A model generated the notes under the pieces. The model did no database searches and was not told the origin of the DNA. It was given only the letters and a program-made list of their open reading frames with translations. Shown here piece after piece: positions 1 to 6,404 of a DNA stretch of 7,997 nucleotides. Position numbers and translations under genes: made by a program. The stretch covers positions 1-7,997 of the forward strand of contig NZ_DAQC01000004.1 in assembly GCF_002502735.1 (NCBI RefSeq). The letters are read 5' to 3'. This DNA is from Methanoregula sp. UBA64. GTDB lineage: Archaea > Halobacteriota > Methanomicrobia > Methanomicrobiales > Methanospirillaceae. The stretch's first letter is position 1. Each line of letters opens with the position of its first letter.

Positions 1-1040
1 TCGATGGTCGGCTCGAAGGAGGCGGCAGTGCAGCCGGTGACCGAGTTCTTGATCTCGTCGAGGTGCATGCCGATGGCGATCTTCGCTGCCACCCGTGCGA
101 TCGGGTAGCCGGTGGCCTTCGAGGCAAGGGCCGATGAACGGGAGACACGCGGGTTGACCTCGATGACCCGGTACTCCCCCTCCTTGAAGGCGAACTGGAC
201 ATTGCAGCCGCCCTGCACGTCGAGGGCACGGATGATATGGATGGCTGCGCTCCGCATCATCTGGTACTCGTCGTCGCGGAGCGTAAGGATGGGTGCAACG
301 ACCACGCTCTCCCCGGTATGGATGCCCATGGGGTCGATGTTTTCCATGCTGCAGACGATGATGCAGGTGTCGGTCGCGTCCCGCATTACTTCGAACTCGA
401 GCTCCTTCCAGCCCATCACGCTCTGTTCGATGAGCACCTGGTGGATACGGGAACGGGAGAGGCCCAGTTCGACAATCCGGGTCAGCTCTTCCTTTGTCCT
501 GCCGATACCGCCGCCGGCGCCTCCGAGGGTGTAGGCCGGGCGGACGACCGCGGGGAGGCCGATCTTTGCAATCGCGTCGTCGATCTGGCTTAAGGTGTTG
601 AGGACAATGCTTTTCGGGACCGGTTCCCCGATCTCGTTCATGAGGTCGCGGAACTTCTCCCGGTCCTCGCCCTTGTAGATCGCTTCGAGCGGGGTCCCGA
701 GGATCTCGACGCCCTTGAGCGCCCCCATCTCGGCAAGTTCCGCGGTGAGGTTGAGGCCCGTCTGGCCGCCCATGCCCGAGAGGATGCCGTCGGGCTTCTC
801 CTTCTCGATGATCTTTGCGATGATGTTTGCCCGGAGCGGCTCGATATAGATCCTCTCGGCCATCTCGGGGTCGGTCATGATCGTTGCGGGGTTCGAGTTG
901 ACCAGCACTACCTCGATTCCCTCTTCGCGGAGCGAGCGGCAGGCCTGCGATCCCGAGAAGTCGAACTCTGCGGCCTGCCCGATCTGGATCGGTCCCGACC
1001 CGATGAGGAGGACCTTTTTGATGTCGGTGCGCAGGGGCAT
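1..1040 (-). CDS. carB: Carbamoyl-phosphate synthase large subunit, N-terminal part (cut by window edge)
   Basis: Large subunit of carbamoyl-phosphate synthetase, which makes carbamoyl phosphate from bicarbonate, ATP and ammonia delivered by CarA, for pyrimidine and arginine synthesis. Only the first 346 codons are visible; the gene continues past position 1. The translation opens MPLRTDIKKVLLIGSGPIQI, the usual CarB start. Typical CarB blocks follow: GQAAEFDFSG near residue 22, NSNPATIMTD near 50, the ATP-grasp segment RPAYTLGGAGGGI from residue 167, and an ASFEPT motif at the visible end. ATG is at 1038-1040 and shares one base with the carA stop (TAATG), so translation is probably coupled. 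Codon use and GC content match carA. Some methanogens split CarB into two genes; the window ends too early to tell whether this one is split. Identification is very secure. Confidence 0.96.
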   Translation of the reverse strand, partial: MPLRTDIKKVLLIGSGPIQIGQAAEFDFSGSQACRSLREEGIEVVLVNSNPATIMTDPEMAERIYIEPLRANIIAKIIEKEKPDGILSGMGGQTGLNLTAELAEMGALKGVEILGTPLEAIYKGEDREKFRDLMNEIGEPVPKSIVLNTLSQIDDAIAKIGLPAVVRPAYTLGGAGGGIGRTKEELTRIVELGLSRSRIHQVLIEQSVMGWKELEFEVMRDATDTCIIVCSMENIDPMGIHTGESVVVAPILTLRDDEYQMMRSAAIHIIRALDVQGGCNVQFAFKEGEYRVIEVNPRVSRSSALASKATGYPIARVAAKIAIGMHLDEIKNSVTGCTAASFEPTI

Positions 1041-2104
1041 TATGCTAGCCTCCTGAACAGCGCATCGAAGAAATGGGCCTCGGTATCGCGCGGCCCCCCG
1101 TGTGCCTCGGGGTGGAACTGCACGGTCGTGAGCATCAGGTCCTCGTTCTCGAACCCTTCGACCGTGCCGTCGTTGACATTCGTGTAGGTAACCTTGCAGC
1201 CCTCGGGCAGGGAATTTGCATCTACGGCAAACCCGTGGTTCTGGGTGGTGATGAAGATCTTCCCGTCCTTGAACCGGACCGGCTGGTTTGCCCCCCGGTG
1301 GCCGAACTTGAGCTTGTAGGTGTCGCCGCCAAGGGCAAGCGCGGAGACCTGGTTCCCCATGCAGATCCCGAAAACGGGGAGCTTCCCGAGGAGTTCCTTG
1401 ACGCAGCGGATCGCATCCGGTGCCTGCTTGGGGTCGCCGGGGCCGTTGCTGATGAAAAGCGCGTCGGGCTTACAGGCCATGACCTGGGATGACGTTGCAT
1501 TGTACGGGAAGACGTAGAGGTCGCCGTTCCTCTTTGAAAGGCTCGTGAGCATGTTCTTTTTTATCCCGAGGTCGATGACGGCGATCTTCTTTCCCGTGCC
1601 CGGGATGTGGTAGGGTTCCTTGCAGGATACTTCCGGGATGGGGACGATGTCGCAGATAGTCGGGCTCTTTCTGGCAAGCGCGACTGCATATGCGCCGTCG
1701 CTGCTCCCGACAACGAGCGCGGCCCGCATGGTGCCGTGCACCCGGGCCTTGATGGTCAGCGCACGGGTGTCCACGCCGCTCATGCCGAGAAGGTGATTTT
1801 CTTCAAAAAAGGTTCTGAGGGAAGGGAGGTGTTCGGGTTTTTCACAGATTTCCTTGGTGATACATCCGAGCGCACATACGCGGGGATTCTGGAAGTTTTG
1901 CGGATCGACACCGTAGTTGCCGATCTGCGGGAACGTAAACATGAGAATCTGGCCGAAATAACTGGGATCCGTCAAGGATTCCATGTACCCGGTCATCTGG
2001 GTGTTAAAGACCAGTTCTCCTGCGCATTCCCCCTCTACCCCGAATCCTTCCCCGGTGACATATTCCCCGTCCTCGAATCCCAGAACCGCCTTCATGATGT
2101 CCAT
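1040..2104 (-). CDS. carA: Carbamoyl-phosphate synthase small (glutaminase) subunit
   Basis: CarA hydrolyses glutamine and channels ammonia to CarB. The 354-residue product is slightly shorter than the E. coli protein (about 380) but complete. The N-terminal CarA domain (about 1-165) carries the FNTQMTGYMESLTDPSY block near residue 33. The C-terminal class I glutamine amidotransferase domain carries NGPGDP (220-225), the nucleophile elbow FGICMGNQ with Cys248, the NHGFAVD block (289-295), and the QFHPEAHGGP segment with catalytic His331 and Glu333. The triad is intact. The chosen ATG (2102-2104) gives MDIMKAVLGF; a second ATG three codons in (2093-2095) gives the more usual MKAVLGFEDG start and cannot be excluded. 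No clear Shine-Dalgarno precedes the first ATG, while a TATA-like box sits about 23 bases upstream, which fits a leaderless message. carB follows with a one-base overlap. Confidence 0.97.
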   Translation of the reverse strand: MDIMKAVLGFEDGEYVTGEGFGVEGECAGELVFNTQMTGYMESLTDPSYFGQILMFTFPQIGNYGVDPQNFQNPRVCALGCITKEICEKPEHLPSLRTFFEENHLLGMSGVDTRALTIKARVHGTMRAALVVGSSDGAYAVALARKSPTICDIVPIPEVSCKEPYHIPGTGKKIAVIDLGIKKNMLTSLSKRNGDLYVFPYNATSSQVMACKPDALFISNGPGDPKQAPDAIRCVKELLGKLPVFGICMGNQVSALALGGDTYKLKFGHRGANQPVRFKDGKIFITTQNHGFAVDANSLPEGCKVTYTNVNDGTVEGFENEDLMLTTVQFHPEAHGGPRDTEAHFFDALFRRLA

Positions 2105-2120
2105 ATCTTATGTGCCGGAT

Positions 2121-2130
2121 TAGTTATTAA
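2121..2130 (-). promoter_or_regulatory. Candidate TATA box for carAB
   Basis: On the minus strand this reads TTAATAACTA, an AT-rich island in otherwise GC-rich sequence. Its centre is about 22-25 bases upstream of the carA ATG, the distance archaeal TATA boxes keep from the transcription start. If used, the message would begin at or next to the start codon. Position-based inference only. Confidence 0.35.
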
Positions 2131-2268
2131 CGCTGATGCACCCGGCCGCCCGGCCGTCGCGGCTCTTTTGACAGCTTCCGTTTTTTCCGGGGTAAACCAC
2201 TGCCGGGCCCTTGCTAACTCCCGGGTCTTATGATAACCTCCGCGTGCCCGGGTATCCCCTATCCTCAC

Positions 2269-2278
2269 GATTAAATAG
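2269..2278 (+). promoter_or_regulatory. Candidate TATA box for the glutaredoxin / disulfide reductase operon
   Basis: TTAAATAG (2271-2278) preceded by a short purine-containing BRE-like stretch. Transcription would start near 2300, leaving a leader of about 15 bases that contains the GGTG ribosome binding site. Two copies of CCCGGGT lie just upstream (2220-2226 and 2247-2253); their role is unknown. Confidence 0.4.
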
Positions 2279-2305
2279 TCCCGGCGGTAATTCCCAGATA
2301 ATAAA

Positions 2306-2309
2306 GGTG
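2306..2309 (+). promoter_or_regulatory. Ribosome binding site deciding the glutaredoxin start
   Basis: GGTG six bases before the ATG at 2316 matches the archaeal anti-Shine-Dalgarno core. It supports 2316 over an in-frame ATG at 2211, which would add 35 residues with no homology-like character and would place the start upstream of the predicted promoter. Confidence 0.6.
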
Positions 2310-2315
2310 TTTTTG

Positions 2316-2594
2316 ATGCCGACCCATGTGAACGGGAAAGACAAGGGACAGGTCATGCTCTATGCGCTCTCTACCTGTCAGTGGTGCCATAAGACGAAGG
2401 TGCTGCTCGAATCGCTCGGGATCGCGTTCGATTACGAGTACGTGGACCTGCTGGAGGGAAAGGAGCAGGACGAGGCTATGGCGAAGATCGAGCGCTGGAA
2501 CCCGGCCGGATCGTTTCCCACGCTCGTGATCGGCGATACCCGGGCCATCATCGGGTTCCGCGAGAGCGAGATACTGGAGGCCTTTGGCGCATGA
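2316..2594 (+). CDS. Glutaredoxin-like / NrdH-type redoxin
   Basis: Small thiol-disulfide carrier of 92 residues, the normal size for glutaredoxin or NrdH. The thioredoxin-fold signature is visible: beta strand QVMLYALST, active site Cys21-Gln-Trp-Cys24, and the cis-proline segment SFPTLVIG (Pro68) that faces the active site. The C-terminal G-F-R-E-S-E-I-L-E helix is also typical of the family. No signal peptide is seen, so it should be cytosolic. The start at 2316 is chosen for its GGTG site and family-like length. The stop overlaps the next start (ATGA at 2591-2594), so this protein and the adjacent ferredoxin:disulfide reductase are probably made together. From the partner, I infer that this redoxin is reduced by it rather than by glutathione, and passes electrons to a client such as an anaerobic (class III) ribonucleotide reductase. 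The client itself is not in the window. Confidence 0.9.
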   Translation: MPTHVNGKDKGQVMLYALSTCQWCHKTKVLLESLGIAFDYEYVDLLEGKEQDEAMAKIERWNPAGSFPTLVIGDTRAIIGFRESEILEAFGA

Positions 2595-3106
2595 ATCCCG
2601 CCGTGATCACCGAGGCCGAAATTGACGCGGCATATGCGGCCTACAAGACCGATGCGGAGAAGAACGGGTACCGGCTCAACCCCGACGAAGACTTTGTGAA
2701 AAACCTGATCCGCGGTCTCCTGAAGAACGGGCAGCGCTACGGGTACCGGGCCTGTCCCTGCCGGCTTGCATCCGGCATAAAGGACCAGGACCTCGATATT
2801 GTCTGCCCCTGCGATTACCGGGACAGCGATCTTGAGGAGCACGGCGCCTGTTACTGCGCCCTGTACGTGAACGAAGCCATTGCCTCGGGAAAACAAACTG
2901 TCGCACCCATTCCCGAACGCCGCCCGCCCCGGTCCGAACGTATGAAAGCCGGTTCGATCAGAGTCGCTTCAACAACCGAGCGCCCGGTCTTTCCCCTGCC
3001 GGTCTGGCGCTGCAAGGTCTGCGGGTATCTCTGCGCCCGCGAGCAGCCACCGGGGATTTGTCCGATTTGTAAGGCGACGAAGGAAAGGTTTGAGAGGTTT
3101 GTGTGA
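2591..3106 (+). CDS. Ferredoxin:disulfide reductase (FTR catalytic-type domain fused to rubredoxin domain)
   Basis: The 171-residue protein has two redox domains. Residues about 1-110 are a ferredoxin-thioredoxin reductase catalytic (beta) domain with the paired motifs CPC (55-57), CPC (72-74) and CYC (87-89). By analogy with plant-type FTR, Cys55, 72, 74 and 87 would bind the 4Fe-4S cluster and Cys57-Cys89 would be the active disulfide. A proline/charge-rich linker (about 108-135) leads to a rubredoxin-like domain, WRCKVCGYLC...GICPIC, with iron ligands Cys141, 144, 157 and 160. An extra Cys148 lies in the first loop. Rubredoxin-fused FTR proteins are known from methanogens, where, as I recall, the Methanosarcina barkeri enzyme reduces an NrdH redoxin using ferredoxin. 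The four-base overlap with the upstream redoxin gene supports the same job here. All key cysteines are present. Domain assignment is secure; the partner is inferred. Confidence 0.92.
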   Translation: MNPAVITEAEIDAAYAAYKTDAEKNGYRLNPDEDFVKNLIRGLLKNGQRYGYRACPCRLASGIKDQDLDIVCPCDYRDSDLEEHGACYCALYVNEAIASGKQTVAPIPERRPPRSERMKAGSIRVASTTERPVFPLPVWRCKVCGYLCAREQPPGICPICKATKERFERFV

Positions 3107-3108
3107 TC

Positions 3109-3114
3109 TTTTTT
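3109..3114 (+). terminator. Oligo-T terminator candidate after the disulfide reductase
   Basis: A run of six T begins two bases after the TGA stop. Archaeal RNA polymerase commonly stops at short T runs without a hairpin. A similar T-rich stretch (about 3242-3250) follows the decayed rubredoxin copy, consistent with the tail having been duplicated along with the coding sequence. Confidence 0.4.
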
Positions 3115-3140
3115 ATGAGTTTCGGGCTCTGCTGAGTCTG

Positions 3141-3240
3141 CGGGCCCGTGGCGTGGAAGGGCTGCGGGCATCTTTGTGCACGGGAGGAGCCGCCAGGTAT
3201 ATGTTCGATGTGTACGGCGAGGTAGGTGTGGGTCGTGTGA
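3141..3240 (+). pseudogene. Decayed second copy of the rubredoxin domain
   Basis: Thirty-five bases behind the disulfide reductase stop, the sequence again encodes a rubredoxin end. From 3154 it reads W-K-G-C-G-H-L-C-A-R-E-E-P-P-G-I-C-S-M-C-T-A-R-stop, against residues 141-163 of the intact gene (C-K-V-C-G-Y-L-C-A-R-E-Q-P-P-G-I-C-P-I-C-K-A-T). Over the 20 codons starting at CGxLC, I count 6 identical, 8 synonymous and 6 changed codons. A one-base deletion (TGGCG-TGG at 3149-3156 against TGGCGCTGC) breaks the frame after the first Trp, the first iron-ligand Cys has become Trp, and a TAG (3223-3225) ends it early. The final GTG-TGA is still recognisable at 3235-3240. The excess of synonymous changes suggests the copy evolved as a coding sequence before it decayed. 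It may be a tandem duplicate or the displaced 3' end of an older allele. Confidence 0.7.
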
Positions 3241-3280
3241 AGTTTCTTTTAAAGAGTGCAGTAACGGGTGCGGGGAATTC

Positions 3281-3305
3281 TTGGGTTCGAATTTCTTCCC
3301 TCGCA
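3281..3305 (+). other. Possible tRNA 3'-end remnant (T-arm plus acceptor half)
   Basis: GGGTTCGAAT followed by a short spacer and CCCTCGCA resembles the T-loop and 3' acceptor strand of an archaeal tRNA; a GCGAGGG...CCCTCGCA acceptor is typical of tRNA-Leu. The T stem is poor (only one Watson-Crick pair and two G-T pairs of five), no convincing D or anticodon arm can be drawn upstream, and no full tRNA is present. It lies exactly where the base composition turns AT-rich, so it could be an old attachment-site scar. Weak evidence. Confidence 0.22.
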
Positions 3306-3393
3306 TAATCTAGCGGGGTTATAGGTATCTTAAAAAATGTCACTCATCTAATTCCACACCCCTGTTTCGAAAACTTGTGCTAATACGCACGTG

Positions 3394-3406
3394 AATTATT
3401 AAATAA
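3394..3406 (+). promoter_or_regulatory. Candidate TATA box for the two-helix membrane protein
   Basis: AATTATTAAATAA would place the transcription start near 3425-3430 and give a leader of about 40 bases including the GGGAGGG site. In AT-rich DNA such boxes arise by chance, and a second candidate (TTAAAATTTAT, 3425-3435) exists. The rest of the 3241-3466 stretch shows no gene apart from the possible tRNA remnant. Confidence 0.3.
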
Positions 3407-3448
3407 GGCAGATATAGGCTGAATGTTAAAATTTATGCAAACCACATT

Positions 3449-3455
3449 GGGAGGG
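3449..3455 (+). promoter_or_regulatory. Ribosome binding site of the two-helix membrane protein
   Basis: GGGAGGG stands out in AT-rich surroundings, with 11 bases between it and the ATG at 3467. That is a little long but usable, and no closer in-frame ATG exists. Confidence 0.4.
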
Positions 3456-3466
3456 CAAATCAGGAT

Positions 3467-4195
3467 ATGTTTGCTAAACAAAGTTTAGGATTAAAATTAT
3501 TGGTGGCAATAAGTATATTGGCAATTTCGATTATTGTAACCGTCGGACTTGTAATTTTTATTGAAGGCAAATTCTCAATGGAAGATGCTTGGTTTATTTC
3601 AGTTGTATCTATATATATAGGGATTTTCATAACGGCCGTTTATTCATTGTGTATTGAAGAATTAGAATCTCGTCAGGGTTGGATGACTGGAAACTGGACA
3701 TTGACAATATATGATAATACTGGGGAAAAAATAAAAGAAGATCTTTATATAGTAAAGCATAGGAAAAATAATATTTACGCGGATATAACTCGAACTTTTC
3801 CTCAAGATTCTCGAGAACTCGGAAGAAAATGGATATTTGAGGGTAGACTTATTAGAGATGCTAAATTGATAGGTCATTATTGGTCTCAAAAAGAGGGAAG
3901 TTTAAGTTGCGGTGCACAATTTTTATTAAATGTTGAAAAAAATGAGGATGGTTTACCGATAAAAGGTGATCTTTTTAAAGGTACTTATATTAAAGCGAAT
4001 CTCTTAAGTATTGGTGAAAAAGATAAAGTCCTCATGGGTTCGGGTCAAATACCCATGACAACAATTACCTGGATAAGACCTGCAACGAATTTAAAGGAAT
4101 ACCGGGCCATCCCCAAACAGACACTACCAAACAGTGATGATAATTCACTCAATTTTTCAATAAGGCAACGTATTTCTGCTTTGTTTTCAAAGTAA
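3467..4195 (+). CDS. Two-helix membrane protein with beta-rich cytosolic domain, function unknown
   Basis: I do not recognise the family with certainty. The 242-residue protein begins with two hydrophobic helices (about 10-32 and 40-62) joined by a short charged turn, so both ends should lie on the same side of the membrane, probably the cytoplasm. Residues about 72-202 are predicted beta-rich, with regularly alternating strands (GNWTLTIYD, EDLYIVKHR, KWIFEGRL, KLIGHYWS, AQFLLNVE, LFKGTYIK, TTITWIRP) and short Gly/Asn turns, as in a small barrel. A polar tail and an amphipathic C-terminal segment follow. Two helices plus a beta barrel is the layout of Cap15-type CBASS effectors, where the barrel binds a cyclic nucleotide; no CD-NTase is visible here, so that comparison rests on layout only. 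The gene is AT-rich like the adjacent ABC-3C operon and convergent with it. It could be an independent defence gene, a regulator or a membrane partner. Confidence 0.8.
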   Translation: MFAKQSLGLKLLVAISILAISIIVTVGLVIFIEGKFSMEDAWFISVVSIYIGIFITAVYSLCIEELESRQGWMTGNWTLTIYDNTGEKIKEDLYIVKHRKNNIYADITRTFPQDSRELGRKWIFEGRLIRDAKLIGHYWSQKEGSLSCGAQFLLNVEKNEDGLPIKGDLFKGTYIKANLLSIGEKDKVLMGSGQIPMTTITWIRPATNLKEYRAIPKQTLPNSDDNSLNFSIRQRISALFSK

Positions 4196-4265
4196 CCATA
4201 AAAATAATTTTAAACTAATAGGCTTGAGATTCTGCTCACGAGGTTACAAATTTTTGTGGGTATCT

Positions 4266-4288
4266 CTGTTAGGGGTATATGCTAACAG
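4266..4288. repeat. Perfect 7-bp inverted repeat between convergent genes
   Basis: CTGTTAG (4266-4272) and CTAACAG (4282-4288) are exact complements around a nine-base spacer. They lie in the 200-base gap where the membrane protein gene and the ABC-3C operon both end. It could act as a transcript end for either strand or as a protein site; no T run follows directly. Nothing else convincing is seen in this gap. Confidence 0.4.
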
Positions 4289-4395
4289 TACTTAACGACA
4301 CATTCCAACATAATCGAATTTGGGATCTCCACACAATTCGCGTTTTTGACCCGTTCGATAAATTTTGAAGATATGTTTCAAGTGATGAATGCTAT

Positions 4396-6162
4396 TCAAA
4401 ACTTAAATCCAAATAATCCGCCATCATCCTTCGCGTCCGTAATCCCTACATGGAGCACATAATCTTCAATATTGAAATCATTCACATTGTTCCCATATTC
4501 CATAGGCATATCACATGAATTCATCGTAACTATATATTGGAAATTATATTTATCTGCCATTTCTGCCCCAACTTGAAATGCCGTCGCTCTTTGATGTGCA
4601 TCAACACCATCAAAAACATGACTGTCATGAATTAAAAAGCCGGGTCCAATACCCCTTTCTTGACAGAGAATCATCATCATCATATCAAAACAAAAAATTT
4701 GCATATTTCTGATGCCTTTACTTTTTACACCTTGAATATTAATATCAAATTTTGGACCATCATTGGATGCTGTGATTTCCAGCCGACCTGGATCTTCATA
4801 TAACTGGCTGGAAATACTCTTAAATGTTAAAATAATATGTTTCATCAGTAGATCTTGCTCTTGAAAATTCTGCTGTAAACGGCTCAATAGTTTATTTCTC
4901 TCAATATTCAATTCGGTTTTTTGACCTTCAAGTTGTTCGGCAGCGAGATATCGTCTTCTCAAGGATTCGGTTTCTGTTTGGAGTTCTATAAGATCAGAAT
5001 GCATTCTTGTGAATTGATCAAGTGCCCCATGAGATTGTAAAATAGACAAGACCTTTGCACGTCGTAAAATTAATTCTTCTTTCTGCGTATTTCGTTCAAG
5101 AATTCGTTTTTCCGCCGATTCAGTTTCAGATTGAAGATATAATTTTCGATTCCTAATAACAGTATTATGAAATTTTCTTACCTCTTCGAATCGACGGGAA
5201 ACTTTGGTTGGAAAAATAACGCCAAATTCTTGGTATAATCTCTCCAAATTCTCAAATGAAGGAGGGGCCTCACTTTTCAGAGAGATATTAAGATCAGATA
5301 TCAATTCACGATCAAGCATATTTTCGTTGGCAATATCAGATAGTAAGTTCGTTAATTCTGTAGCTTCCTTTTCATATCTATCGTATTCAGGAATCACTTT
5401 AAATGATTCAAGGTCTTTTTCCAATGATGCAACTTTCTCTTCTGATATTACGAGGGTGGTTCTTAATTCAGATACCTTACCAAGAATTTCCCCAAATGCA
5501 CCTTCACCCACAGCTTTTTTTAGCTCTTTTAAATTCTTCTCCCTATCCCGGATAATCTGCCATTCTTGGGAAATTGTCCAATCCAACCCTAACAAAAATG
5601 AGATGGCAACCTGTTGATCCCAAGTCTGTTGGTCTTCAGACTGACGCTCATGGGATAAGATACCTCCCGCATTTTCACGACGAGCAAAATATGAAAATAG
5701 TGAACGAAATGTAGGTTGTTTTTTCTTCTCTTTTCCCTTTTTAGGTTTAATAGGTAAATTAAAAAATGAGTTGCCAAGTTCATCTCGCCATTGTGAAAGA
5801 GAGCGAGTCTTCTCTTGGGGGTTACCGGTATTCAATAAAGTAGGGTCGTTTCTCGTCTCATTTATCACTATGAATTGATTAGGATCTTCGCCGCTTCTTT
5901 TCACCATCACTTTTTCATTTTTTAGATCAAATTCCGCCGAAAATGTAGCTTTTTCCAGAAGTTCGGTTCTGAAAATGCAATTTTTATCACAGTTTGAACC
6001 AAAAATAAAATTTATTAAATCTACTAAACTGGTTTTCCCGGTTTTATTCCGCGTTGATTGAAGCGTTGAATTTTCGCTTTTTTCGGCAACAATAATATTC
6101 ATTCCGGGACGTAAAGAAATATTCTTAAATTTCGGCAAATCACTTAAAATTCGATAAATCAT
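4396..6162 (-). CDS. DUF2326 family ABC-type ATPase, ABC-3C system ATPase component
   Basis: A 588-residue SMC/RecN-like ATPase that should act on a nucleoprotein target in the cytosol. The N-terminal half-domain has a Walker A loop RNKTGKTS (38-45; Lys43, Thr44) in which the usual first Gly is Thr37. Two coiled-coil stretches (about 200-290 and 345-435) follow, without the CxxC zinc hook of Rad50. The C-terminal DUF2326 region (about 455-588) carries a signature-like SKGIRNMQIFCFD (481-493), a Walker B-like FLIHDSHVFDGVD (509-521) with Asp513, and a QYIVTMN strand (542-548). The residue after Asp513 is Ser where classical ABC ATPases have the catalytic Glu. The ATG overlaps the stop of the preceding small gene (ATGA). 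DUF2326 proteins paired with a small middle component and a CTD protein define one class of ABC-three-component systems. Family assignment is firm; the cellular trigger is unknown. Confidence 0.9.
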   Translation of the reverse strand: MIYRILSDLPKFKNISLRPGMNIIVAEKSENSTLQSTRNKTGKTSLVDLINFIFGSNCDKNCIFRTELLEKATFSAEFDLKNEKVMVKRSGEDPNQFIVINETRNDPTLLNTGNPQEKTRSLSQWRDELGNSFFNLPIKPKKGKEKKKQPTFRSLFSYFARRENAGGILSHERQSEDQQTWDQQVAISFLLGLDWTISQEWQIIRDREKNLKELKKAVGEGAFGEILGKVSELRTTLVISEEKVASLEKDLESFKVIPEYDRYEKEATELTNLLSDIANENMLDRELISDLNISLKSEAPPSFENLERLYQEFGVIFPTKVSRRFEEVRKFHNTVIRNRKLYLQSETESAEKRILERNTQKEELILRRAKVLSILQSHGALDQFTRMHSDLIELQTETESLRRRYLAAEQLEGQKTELNIERNKLLSRLQQNFQEQDLLMKHIILTFKSISSQLYEDPGRLEITASNDGPKFDINIQGVKSKGIRNMQIFCFDMMMMILCQERGIGPGFLIHDSHVFDGVDAHQRATAFQVGAEMADKYNFQYIVTMNSCDMPMEYGNNVNDFNIEDYVLHVGITDAKDDGGLFGFKF

Positions 6163-6404
6163 GGTTTCACTTTTTTGATAATTCCATCGTCAATTTCAAT
6201 AATGCCCAACAAGAACAGGAAATCCAGTGAAAGGATAAACCAATCATAAGTAATTTTTGAGTCTGTCGATTTTTCAATCTCCATCTTTTTGATCTCATCC
6301 CAAACTCGGGATACTTGTTTTGGCTCATTCAAGTGTTGGAGTATTTCGCCCCCGGAACCTAATATGCTTAAATCAATTCTCAGGCATTTTGAAGGTAAAA
6401 TCAC
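6159..6404 (-). CDS. ABC-3C system middle component (MC6-like)
   Basis: An 81-residue protein that starts with GTG (6402-6404) inside the stop of the upstream gene (GTGA) and ends inside the start of the ATPase gene (ATGA). Both overlaps are four bases, so the start is well fixed. Sequence features agree with the small middle component found beside DUF2326 ATPases: an ILPSK opening, an LGSGGEILQHL helix (15-25), a helix containing VSRVWDEIKK (31-40), then a hydrophobic helix FILSLDFLFLLGIIEI (56-71) and a short beta end DGIIKKV. The overall pattern suggests a compact winged-helix-like fold. It has no catalytic residues. In ABC-3C systems the middle component is thought to link the ATPase to the effector protein. 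The match is from memory of the family pattern; a profile search for ABC-3C MC6 would settle it. Confidence 0.82.
   Translation of the reverse strand: MILPSKCLRIDLSILGSGGEILQHLNEPKQVSRVWDEIKKMEIEKSTDSKITYDWFILSLDFLFLLGIIEIDDGIIKKVKP

Noticed and set aside
112..593. Two plus-strand open frames opposite carB
   Set aside because: carB is unmistakable on the minus strand; these are compositional shadows.
1607..2233. Long open frame on the plus strand opposite carA
   Set aside because: It lies antisense to an intact, motif-rich carA and its translation has no family-like pattern; it follows from high GC content.
3217..3305. Full tRNA-Leu gene (GCGAGGT ... CCCTCGCA, 89 bases)
   Set aside because: Six of seven acceptor pairs form, but there is no D stem, the anticodon stem is poor and the T stem is mostly mismatched; the 5' strand is also explained as part of the rubredoxin relic.
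3090..3308. Plus-strand open frame after the disulfide reductase
   Set aside because: It runs in a different frame from the recognisable rubredoxin relic and has no ribosome binding site or family pattern.
4396..6162. Rad50-like zinc hook in the ATPase
   Set aside because: The coiled-coil region has no CxxC; the only close cysteine pair (Cys58, Cys62) is near the Walker A domain.
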